From an uncultured Campylobacter sp. (GTDB taxonomy: Bacteria; Campylobacterota; Campylobacteria; Campylobacterales; Campylobacteraceae), in the NCBI RefSeq assembly GCF_938045225.1, contig NZ_CALINL010000220.1, forward strand, positions 1 through 12,976: DNA of 12,976 nt, given 5' to 3'. Position 1 is the first letter of the stretch, and every line of letters starts with the position of its first letter. The notes under the pieces were generated by a model. It worked only from the letters and a program-made list of their open reading frames with translations, did no database searches and was not told the DNA's origin. This document shows, in pieces, positions 7,041 to 12,976 of the stretch. The position numbers were made by a program, and so were the translations under genes.

Positions 7041-9065
7041 ATGGAGTTTAAAGAGAGCTATTTTATAACGAGCGACGGGGCGAGGATATTTTACAGATAC
7101 CGCCTGGCCGCGGACGTGGCGTGCGAGAACCCGAGCGCAAATGAAATAAATTTGAGCGAGGATGGTAAATTTGAGGGCTCAAATTTGAGCGCCGGAGCCG
7201 CAAGCGAAACGTCAAATTTGGCTAGCGAGCAAACAGTCGGCGCGGATGAAAATACGGAGCTAAATTTCGGCGGCGAAGGCAAATTTGATGAGCAAAATTT
7301 ATCAAACGGCGGCAAAAACTCGGACTCAAATTTAAACGAAACCAGCAAATGCGGCGCGTCAAATTTGAGCGAAAGCGCCGAGCAAAATCTCAAATTTAAA
7401 GCCGCGCCAAACGCCAAAGCCGTAGCGATATTTCACCGCGGGCACGAGCACTCGGGCAGGACGACGCACGTAGCGGACGGGCTAGCAGACGAGAGTTTGA
7501 GCTATTTTGCGTGGGATCAGCGCGGACACGGCAGGAGCGACGGCGAGCGGGGCGACGCGCCAAGTATCGGCCGTCTCATCGCCGACGTGGACGAGTTTGT
7601 GGCGCATATCGAGCAGAGATTTGGCTTTGAGACGCAAAATCTAGCCGTGATAGCTCAAAGCGTGGGCGCGGTGCTGGTCTCTGCGTGGCTGCACGATTAC
7701 GCTCCGCACGTTCGCTGCGCGGTGCTGGCTAGTCCCGCGTTTAGCGTGAAGCTTTACGTACCGTTTGCCAGAGCCGGTCTAAAGGCGATTTACCGCGCAC
7801 GCGGAAATTTTTTCGTAAACAGCTACGTCAAGGCGCACTATCTCACGCACGACAAACAGCGTCAGGCCAGCTACGATGCCGACTCGCTCATAACTCGCGC
7901 GATCTCGGTGCGCATACTGCTGGGGCTTTACGAGGCGGCACAGCGCGTGGTTTCGGACGCTGCCGCGATCACGACGCCTACGCTGCTGCTGATCTCGGGC
8001 GATGACTGGGTCGTGGAGCACGCCCCGCAGCACGAGTTTTACAACGCTCTTGGCGCCCGCGTAAAAAGGCGCGAGATTTTAGAGGGATTTTACCACGATA
8101 CGCTGGGCGAGAGCGAGCGGGAGAGGGCGTTTGAGATCGTGCGCGAGTTCGTCGGCGAGAGGTTTAGCGCGCCTTTTAGCGAGGTGGACTGCACGCATGC
8201 GGACGAATACGGCTTTAGCCGCGAGGAGGCCGATAGGCTGGCTACGCCGCTACCGAGATTTAGCCTGAAAAATTTACGGTTTAAATTTCAGCGGATATTT
8301 ATGCAGGCGGTTTCGCCGTGGGTCGGCGGGCTAAAGATCGGCGAAAATACGGGCTACGATAGCGGCAGTACGCTTGATTACGTTTACCGCAACGAGCCGC
8401 AAGGGGCGAATAAATTTTTCAAATTTATCGACAAATTTTACCTAAACGCCATCGGCTGGCGCGGCATCAGAGAGCGCAAGCGAAATATCAAGCTAGCCAT
8501 CGACCAAGCCGTAGCAGAGCTGCAGGAGCGCGGCGAGCCGCTACGACTGCTAGACATCGCCTCGGGCCACGGCAGATACATACTAGACGCCGCGCAGGGG
8601 CATAAATTTGAGCGCATAACGCTGCGCGACTATAGCGACATAAACGTAAAAGCGGGCGGCGAAATGATAAAAGAGCGCGGCCTAGAGGATGTCGCGAGCT
8701 TTACGCAGGCAAATGCGTTCGAAGCCGCTAGCTACGAGGACCTGCAGGACGCATATACGCTAGGCGTCGTATCGGGGCTGTTTGAGCTTTTCCCAGATAA
8801 CTCGGTCGTGCGCACCGCGCTACAAGGCTTTTCAAGCAGTGTAAGAAGCGGCGGCTACCTTATCTACACCAACCAGCCGTGGCACCCACAGCTAGAGATG
8901 ATCGCGCGCGCTCTATCCAGTCATAGGCAGGGCGCTGCGTGGATCATGCGCCGCCGCAGCCAAGCCGAGATGGATCAGCTCGTAGAAAAGGCGGGATTTA
9001 AAAAGGTGCGCGAATGGATAGATGGGGATGGGATATTTAGCGTGAGTTTGGCCGTTAAAATTTAG
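7041..9065 (+). CDS. ynbC: Alpha/beta hydrolase fused to SAM-dependent methyltransferase, YnbC type
   Basis: A two-domain cytoplasmic protein of 674 residues. Domain 1 (about 1-375) is an alpha/beta hydrolase like monoacylglycerol lipases: 'FHRGHEHSGR' (131-140), 'WDQRGHGRSDG' (158-168), nucleophile Ser207 in A-Q-S-V-G, an acid in 'SGDDW' (D321 or D322), and His352. Domain 2 (about 410-674) is a class I methyltransferase with the SAM loop 'LLDIASGHGR' (503-512) and 'SGGYLIYTNQPWH' (603-615). E. coli YnbC has the same fusion in about 585 residues. The extra length is a low-complexity insert at about 31-123 (nt 7131-7409), built from AAATTT palindromes that encode SNL and KF, placed in the loop just before the conserved FHRGHEHSG. 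AAAGG precedes the ATG. Role inferred: trimming or methylating the lipid head group; substrate unknown. Confidence 0.9.
   Translation: MEFKESYFITSDGARIFYRYRLAADVACENPSANEINLSEDGKFEGSNLSAGAASETSNLASEQTVGADENTELNFGGEGKFDEQNLSNGGKNSDSNLNETSKCGASNLSESAEQNLKFKAAPNAKAVAIFHRGHEHSGRTTHVADGLADESLSYFAWDQRGHGRSDGERGDAPSIGRLIADVDEFVAHIEQRFGFETQNLAVIAQSVGAVLVSAWLHDYAPHVRCAVLASPAFSVKLYVPFARAGLKAIYRARGNFFVNSYVKAHYLTHDKQRQASYDADSLITRAISVRILLGLYEAAQRVVSDAAAITTPTLLLISGDDWVVEHAPQHEFYNALGARVKRREILEGFYHDTLGESERERAFEIVREFVGERFSAPFSEVDCTHADEYGFSREEADRLATPLPRFSLKNLRFKFQRIFMQAVSPWVGGLKIGENTGYDSGSTLDYVYRNEPQGANKFFKFIDKFYLNAIGWRGIRERKRNIKLAIDQAVAELQERGEPLRLLDIASGHGRYILDAAQGHKFERITLRDYSDINVKAGGEMIKERGLEDVASFTQANAFEAASYEDLQDAYTLGVVSGLFELFPDNSVVRTALQGFSSSVRSGGYLIYTNQPWHPQLEMIARALSSHRQGAAWIMRRRSQAEMDQLVEKAGFKKVREWIDGDGIFSVSLAVKI
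7131..7409 (+). repeat. In-frame AAATTT-palindrome insert within ynbC
   Basis: About 280 nt crowded with the CAAATTTG palindrome (7180-7187, 7213-7220, 7280-7287, 7360-7367) and further AAATTT words. The copy at 7177-7190, GCTCAAATTTGAGC, is a perfect 14-bp palindrome. The dominant frame reads TCA-AAT-TTG as Ser-Asn-Leu (four SNL) and AAA-TTT as Lys-Phe. The encoded segment is polar, rich in Gly, Ser, Asn and Glu, and should be a flexible loop. Confidence 0.75.
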
Positions 9066-9092
9066 CCTTGCTGCGGCTCGTCTCGCGAGCGC

Positions 9093-9174
9093 TTTTAAAT
9101 GATTTCGTAAATTTCGCCCTGCGACAGACTACATGTCTAGTCTTGGGACGAAATTTACTTCAAAACATTTAAAA
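9093..9174 (+). repeat. 82-nt imperfect hairpin just after ynbC
   Basis: TTTTAAATG (9093-9101) pairs with CATTTAAAA (9166-9174), and GTAAATTTCG (9107-9116) pairs with CGAAATTTAC (9149-9158), separated by a small internal loop in which three T-A pairs are possible. The apex adds CCC/GGG (9117-9119 with 9145-9147) and AGACTA/TAGTCT (9126-9131 with 9138-9143) around a 6-nt loop. It starts 28 bases after the ynbC stop. It could end or stabilise the ynbC transcript; no T-run follows on the plus strand. Confidence 0.7.
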
Positions 9175-9203
9175 TCATCTCACGATACTTCGCCCTGATT
9201 TCT

Positions 9204-9209
9204 TATAAT
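9204..9209 (+). promoter_or_regulatory. TATAAT box upstream of the structured element
   Basis: A consensus -10 hexamer in GATTTCTTATAATC. Transcription would start near 9216, about 10 bases before the closing helix of the 271-nt element, so this could be the promoter of a separate small RNA or of a leader for ynbD. Confidence 0.45.
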
Positions 9210-9225
9210 CAAATTTCAAATTTGC

Positions 9226-9496
9226 AAATTTTACTCACCGAGACCCGCACCGCAAAAAATGCTAAACTAAAAAAACGTGTGGCGCGGCAGCGCGGGATAA
9301 AACTGCGCAAAGCGCAGCAACCTCTCACGTCGTATGGGATAGGGGATTGTTAAGGGGGAAGGGAGCGACCTCGTAATTCAAGCCCCTTCCCCCTTAACAA
9401 GAAAGGTTGATTTGTGCAAAAGCTTAATGCACAACATCAAATTTAACCAAACCAAATTTAGCACCTTAAAGATGCGGGTCTCGGTGAGTAAAATTT
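9226..9496 (+). ncRNA. Candidate structured RNA or MITE-like element with 24-bp terminal inverted repeats
   Basis: The ends (9226-9249 and 9473-9496) are perfectly complementary over 24 bases. Inside, after an asymmetric loop of 10 and 9 nt, TGCTAAA (9260-9266) pairs exactly with TTTAGCA (9457-9463). The interior holds three domains. The first is a small three-way junction closed by CGTG/CACG (9276-9279 with 9326-9329), containing CGCG/CGCG (9283-9286, 9291-9294) and CTGCGC/GCGCAG (9303-9308, 9312-9317). The second is a perfect 17-bp hairpin (9347-9363 with 9384-9400) with a 20-nt loop. The third is a hairpin TTGTGC/GCACAA (9412-9417 with 9429-9434) extended by TTGAT/ATCAA across one bulged C. 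There is no long ORF inside. It matches none of RNase P RNA, tmRNA, SRP RNA or 6S RNA by their conserved motifs. No target-site duplication is visible at its borders (TTTGC left, ACGTC right). The strand is assigned from the upstream TATAAT. Confidence 0.6.
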
Positions 9497-9579
9497 ACGT
9501 CAAGCGAGCGATCTCGAATCGTTAATCCGCCAAAGCGCAAATCTGCTAAAATTTGATAGAATTGGCAAAAAAGGCAAAA

Positions 9580-11103
9580 ATGAAAACAAAACAGTTTTTA
9601 TCGCAGCTGGCCGCGCTAGTCGTCGTTGCGGCGATATTTTACGCTAGCTACGGCGCCACGAACGCCCTCGCGAGCGCTCGCGCGAACGTGCCGGAGATCT
9701 ATTTCGCATGGGAGCGCGCGCTGCCGTTTTGGGCGTGGAGCATCGTGCCGTACTGGTCGCTAAATTTACTCTACGCGCTTGGATTTTTCCTCTGCCGTGA
9801 CAGCCGTGAGCTCGCGCGCTACGTCACGCAGCTACTCGCCGCGCAGGTGATCGCGACGCTATTTTTTATCATTTTTCCTCTGCAAATGTCGTGGAAAAAG
9901 CCCGCAGTTTCGGGCCTTAGCGGCTTTTTGTTCTCGAGCCTCGCCGCCTTTGACCTTCCCTTTAACCAAGCCCCGTCGCTGCACATCATACTTTGCGTCG
10001 TGGTGGGCACGTTTTACCTTCGCAAGGCGCGCGCGGTTTGGCTTAAAGCGGCGCTTGCGGCGTGGTTTGCGCTCATCGGCCTTAGCGTGCTGACCACGTA
10101 TCAGCACCATTTTATCGACATTCCGACGGGGCTGGCTGCGGGCTACTTCGTGCTACTGATTCGCCCGCTAGATGGCGAGCCGCTTAGATTTGCCGTGGCC
10201 GCGGACGCAGCGCGCTACAAATGGGCGGCGCTATATCTGGGGCTTGCGTTTTTGACGCTGTTTGCGGCGATTGCGGGGGCTAAAATTTGGGGCGCGTGGA
10301 TGCTGTGGCTATCGTGGGCGAGCCTTAGTTTCGCGCTGATTGCTTGCGGTTACGCGTTTTTGGGCGCGGGAGTTTTTGCTAAAAACGGGCAAGGCCGTCA
10401 CGCCGCCGCGGCTAAAGCCTTACTTTTTCCCTATCTTTGCGTAGCGCGGTTAAATGCGCTCTTTTGGTTGCGCGGACGCCGGCTTTCAGATGAGATTTTG
10501 CCGGGGCTGTATCTTGGCTCGGTTAAGCAGGTGGGCAAATTTGACGCGATGCTAGACTGTGCTGCCGAGTTTGAGCGGCCGGGCGGCGCGCAAATTTACG
10601 CGAGCCTGCCTATGCTAGATATGATAACGCCCGGCGCGGCCGAACTGAGGCGCGGCGCAGATGAGCTTGAGCGGATAGTAAAAACGACTCTTGGCGGCGG
10701 CGAAAATTTGTCGCAAACGGCGGTGGAGTTAGGATCAATTTTTAGCGCCGAGGCAAACGGCTACGCGAATGAGCGAAATTTGAAATTTCATAGGCAAGTG
10801 GGCTCGCGGGCAAACCTGCAAACGCGCGGCTCGGCAAACGAAGGCGAGGAGCAAACTCTCGCGGACTCAAACGAGCTAGCCGCCGAGACAAACGGCAAAA
10901 AGGTACTGGTGTGCTGCGCGCTGGGCTACGGCAGGAGCGCGTCGGTGCTGCTTGCTTGGCTTGTGATTTACGCGGGGATGGGCTTTGATGAGGCGCTAAA
11001 TTTGCTAAAATCTCGCCGCGAAAAGATCGCCGTCGCTAGCTCGCTACGCAATCGGATAACGCGGCTAGCCGCAGAAGTCCGCGCAAATTCGAAAGCGGAG
11101 TAA
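9580..11103 (+). CDS. ynbD: PAP2-like membrane phosphatase fused to dual-specificity phosphatase, YnbD type
   Basis: A 507-residue fusion. The N-terminal half (about 6-267) has eight or so membrane segments and PAP2-type motifs: 'QAPSLH' (130-135) and 'TTYQHHFIDIPTG' (172-184) with the conserved His-x-x-x-Asp (H177, D180 or nearby). The C-terminal half (about 303-507) is a dual-specificity/tyrosine phosphatase domain: 'ILPGLYLGS', then the catalytic loop C446-A-L-G-Y-G-R452-S, and 'RREKIAVASSLRNRI'. E. coli YnbD has the same fusion in about 430 residues. The surplus is mainly an insert at about 373-438 just before the catalytic loop. I choose ATG 9580, with AAAAAAGG upstream, over an upstream TTG (9553). 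Role inferred: dephosphorylating the lipid phosphate made by YnbA, by analogy with DSP-type phosphatidylglycerophosphate phosphatase (PTPMT1). It lies after a 0.5-kb gap from ynbC. Confidence 0.88.
   Translation: MKTKQFLSQLAALVVVAAIFYASYGATNALASARANVPEIYFAWERALPFWAWSIVPYWSLNLLYALGFFLCRDSRELARYVTQLLAAQVIATLFFIIFPLQMSWKKPAVSGLSGFLFSSLAAFDLPFNQAPSLHIILCVVVGTFYLRKARAVWLKAALAAWFALIGLSVLTTYQHHFIDIPTGLAAGYFVLLIRPLDGEPLRFAVAADAARYKWAALYLGLAFLTLFAAIAGAKIWGAWMLWLSWASLSFALIACGYAFLGAGVFAKNGQGRHAAAAKALLFPYLCVARLNALFWLRGRRLSDEILPGLYLGSVKQVGKFDAMLDCAAEFERPGGAQIYASLPMLDMITPGAAELRRGADELERIVKTTLGGGENLSQTAVELGSIFSAEANGYANERNLKFHRQVGSRANLQTRGSANEGEEQTLADSNELAAETNGKKVLVCCALGYGRSASVLLAWLVIYAGMGFDEALNLLKSRREKIAVASSLRNRITRLAAEVRANSKAE
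10696..10893 (+). repeat. In-frame low-complexity insert within the YnbD phosphatase domain
   Basis: About 66 codons rich in Ala, Asn, Glu, Ser and Gly separate the helix 'GADELERIV' from the active-site strand 'KKVLVC'. DSP domains normally join these by a few residues. The DNA includes GAAATTTGAAATTTC (10774-10788) and reads as the same type of flexible filler as in ynbC, though with fewer AAATTT words. Confidence 0.55.
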
Positions 11104-11139
11104 AGAAGCGGCAAATTTAAGCGCGAAATAGGCGCAGGC

Positions 11140-11176
11140 TAAATTTGATCAAGTCCGGTTTAAGGGATCAAATTTA
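11140..11176. repeat. 11-bp inverted repeat between ynbD and the next gene
   Basis: TAAATTTGATC (11140-11150) and GATCAAATTTA (11166-11176) are exact reverse complements around a 15-nt spacer. The right arm is followed by A residues, not T, on the plus strand, so a plus-strand terminator is unlikely. It is built on the same AAATTT word seen elsewhere. Confidence 0.6.
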
Positions 11177-11268
11177 AAAAAATCTGCAGGCTAGAAACAA
11201 GCAGCGTTGCAAAATTCTCGGCGAAAACGAACGGGAATTTAACCAAACGCTCAAAATGAGGAGGGAAA

Positions 11269-11475
11269 ATGACGAATGCGGAGCAAAACGAAAAAGCGGC
11301 GCAAGACGGGGAGCGGGAACGCCGCCAAACGGCGGACGATAGAGTCTTGGCGCTGGTTACGGCTAGATTTTTAGCGACGCATAGGCTATTTTTCTTGTTA
11401 AATTTACTTCAGCTAGCCGTCTGCCTTCGCATTTTTGCAAATTTTGCCGTTATTGCGGGCTTTTTGGCGGCTTTT
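11269..11475 (+). CDS. Start of an unidentified membrane protein, cut off by the junction
   Basis: The ATG has an excellent GAGGAGGG ribosome binding site 4 nt upstream. The first 25 or so residues are charged and hydrophilic (rich in Glu, Gln, Arg); then hydrophobic segments begin (about 40-52 and 55-70). From about codon 70 the DNA belongs to the priA-type sequence read on the other strand, and the stop at 11487 is accidental. The real C-terminus is therefore missing. I recognise no family. It lies 165 bases after ynbD and may be a further gene of the lipid operon or the next unit. Confidence 0.55.
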
Positions 11476-11485
11476 TCGGTTTTGT
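11470..11485. other. Junction between Campylobacter-like DNA and a foreign priA
   Basis: Left of here, a plus-strand gene with Campylobacter-style AAATTT words is open. Right of here, a minus-strand PriA reading frame is intact up to 'LTCIYKTE' and then runs on into the antisense of the Campylobacter gene. Both genes lose their 3' ends at the same spot, as expected of a fusion of two molecules. The T-rich stretch CTTTTTCGGTTTTG at the seam could have provided microhomology. Confidence 0.8.
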
Positions 11486-12976
11486 AGATACACGTGAGTT
11501 TGAGCAAATAAGTGAATGGCGGAAAATGGCTTTTACGTCGCCTAGCAAGTTCGGTAGCATAGAAAGCAGTATAATCCTGTGCAGCGCCAGTACGGATTGT
11601 TTCGTCGTGTGGTTGATATGATTGGATGACAACATTAGTTTGCTGGTTGGTGCGCCCGACACGCCCGACGACCTGCGACAATAGTTGAAAGGTACGTTCG
11701 CGCGCCATAAAGTCGGGCAAAGCGAGCCCGGCGTCCGCCTGAATGACGCCGACAGCGCCAAGGTGCGGCAGGTCAAGCCCTTTAGCGACGACTTGTGTGC
11801 CGATAATAATATCAACTGTGCCATCGTAGAGTTCTTGGTAACGTTTCTCAAGCGTATGCGTGGCGGCGGTATCACCATCAAAGCGCGCAACGGTTGCGTG
11901 CGGGAATAATTTCTTAATCTCTGATTCAATAAGTTTCGTGCCGATGCCTTTATGAACGATATCAGTTTCGTGGCAATCAGGACAAGAAGTTGGAATGGGT
12001 GCCGTGTTACCGCAAATGTGGCATTGCAGTATGTGCTTGTCGATATGGAGTGTGAATGGCACGAAGCAGCGCGGACAGATCGCAGACCAGCCGCAGTTAG
12101 TGCAGAGTGTCGTACTGGCGCTGCCGCGGCGGTTGTGAAAAAGGAGTGTTTGCTGCTTGCGTTCAAGCGAGACTGTAATGCGGGCGAGGAGCGAGTCGGA
12201 TAAAAAACGATGCTGAACAAAATTTATTTTTGATGTCATATTTATGATGTTGACGTGCGGCGGCGGAGCGGCTTGTGCACGGCGAGGGAGCGTAATGACC
12301 GGGCTATTGGTGTGGGTAGCAAGGTAGTATTCGCCGATAAGCGGCGTTGCTGAACCTTGAATAACGGGCGCGCCATGATGCGTGCCAAGCGTGGCGGCGA
12401 CGCGCAAAGCCGAGTATCGTGGCGATTGATCTTGCTTAAAACTTGGTTCGTGCGCTTCGTCGATGATAATAGCGCCAATATGGGCAAGCGGCAGAAAGAG
12501 TGCTGAACGAGGACCAATGGCGATACGCGGAATAGTGCTTCGAAGAGCGTCAAGCCAAATCTGATGGCGCGCAGACTCGGTTTGCTGCGAGTGAGTTAGT
12601 AAGATGTTGGAAAAATGCTGCTCAAACTCTGCGATAAGCTGCGAAGTGAGGGCGATTTCTGGCACAAGGATGATGACGGATTTTTGCTGCGTCATAATAT
12701 GCTTGGCGTAGGCAATGTAAACAGCGGTTTTGCCGCTGCCGGTAACGCCGTGCAGCAAGACTGTTCCATTTGTACGCTGCGTGAGCGTATCAACGGCGGC
12801 TTGCTGATCTTTGTTGAGTAAATAATGTGTTCGATCCCGCGAAATCGTTTGGCGGGAATATGCTGCTGTGCGGCGCTTTTTTGTGAGGCCGCGCGGCAAG
12901 ATTGTCTGCAATGTGGTCGCAAGGGGTGTGGCGTAGTAGCGAGCCATCCATAGAGCAGTTTTGAGCAATGGACTTG
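11472..12976 (-). CDS. priA: Primosomal helicase PriA, partial at both ends
   Basis: PriA is the DEAH-box 3'-5' helicase that restarts stalled replication forks. About 500 residues are present. Numbering from an in-frame TTG at 12968: Walker A 'GVTGSGKT' (74-81), DEAH (170-173), 'QGSATP' (204-209), eight zinc-binding cysteines (C289, C292, C298, C301, C316, C319, C329, C332), and helicase motifs 'FDGDTA', 'IIGTQVVAKGLD' (388-399) and 'VGRVGR' (434-439). The frame is open through the right edge, so the N-terminal DNA-binding part is missing. At the left it ends at the junction near 11475, losing perhaps 60-150 residues; the 22 or so codons to a stop at 11409 are not PriA. The sequence has an open, near-even base composition and almost no AAATTT words. 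It does not resemble its Campylobacter neighbours. I suspect Saccharibacteria, with moderate confidence. Confidence 0.92.

Noticed and set aside
7141..7400. CRISPR array
   Set aside because: The repeated unit is an 8- to 14-bp palindrome at irregular spacing, without constant repeats and spacers.
7091..7417. 108-codon minus-strand ORF opposite the ynbC insert
   Set aside because: The AAATTT palindromes read as open sequence on both strands. The plus frame joins two conserved domains, so the antisense frame is a by-product.
9226..9496. Retron-type ncRNA (closing inverted repeat enclosing small hairpins and one long hairpin)
   Set aside because: The general shape is suggestive, but no reverse transcriptase gene is in the window and the next gene is ynbD. 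Without an RT the call cannot be supported.
9226..9496. RNase P RNA, tmRNA or SRP RNA
   Set aside because: The conserved GAGGAAAGTCC and ACAGAA blocks of RNase P RNA, the tmRNA ends and tag frame, and the SRP tetraloop domain are all absent.
11140..11176. Intrinsic terminator for ynbD
   Set aside because: The stem is AT-rich and followed by A residues on the plus strand, so the required T-run is missing.
11409..11474. C-terminal 22 codons of the priA frame
   Set aside because: This part is antisense to the Campylobacter membrane gene and lacks PriA features; it lies beyond the junction.
11450..12220. 256-codon minus-strand ORF overlapping priA
   Set aside because: It is an alternative frame of priA; the PriA frame carries all helicase and zinc motifs.

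Overview
The window looks like a composite of up to three pieces. Most of it (about 710 to 11475) reads as a Campylobacter chromosome, probably an oral species of the C. showae/C. rectus type. The support is an epsilonproteobacterial 5S rRNA, promoters with T-rich stretches before the -10 box, and an extreme density of AAATTT words, often inside the palindrome CAAATTTG. The left end (1 to about 700) is much more AT-rich and holds an N-terminally short membrane gene of a type familiar from Firmicutes. The right end (about 11480 to 12976) is most of a priA helicase gene lacking the AAATTT signature; its origin looks like Saccharibacteria (TM7) or another oral bacterium. The right edge is very probably an assembly or amplification chimera. 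The left edge may be one too, because a 5S gene stands there without its 23S.

Layout: a minus-strand truncated membrane gene with a perfect terminator; a 17-bp inverted repeat; 5S rRNA; an AT-rich gap; ynbA (CDP-alcohol phosphatidyltransferase); a gap; hcp (hybrid cluster protein) on the minus strand with an FNR/HcpR-like operator; a gap with a promoter; a decayed copy of the ynbA 5' end; a PlsC-like acyltransferase; a repeat-rich 116-codon ORF; ynbB (CdsA-like); a DUF1287 exported protein; ynbC (alpha/beta hydrolase plus methyltransferase); a 0.5-kb gap with two elaborate fold-back structures; ynbD (PAP2-like membrane domain plus dual-specificity phosphatase); the start of another membrane protein; then the foreign priA.

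ynbA, ynbB, ynbC and ynbD match the order and domain content of the uncharacterised E. coli ynbABCD operon. Here the set also includes an acyltransferase and a DUF1287 protein. Together they look like a complete but undescribed phospholipid pathway: acylation, activation to a CDP-lipid, alcohol transfer, dephosphorylation, and hydrolysis or methylation of the product.

Three things deserve most attention. First, a 271-nt element between ynbC and ynbD has a perfect 24-bp closing helix, a second nested helix and three internal hairpin domains, with a TATAAT box just upstream. Second, CAAATTTG palindromes have been built in frame into coding sequence, giving a linker of about 93 residues in YnbC, one of about 66 residues in YnbD, and possibly a whole ORF. 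Third, a ynbA relic next to the acyltransferase indicates that the operon was duplicated and rearranged around hcp.
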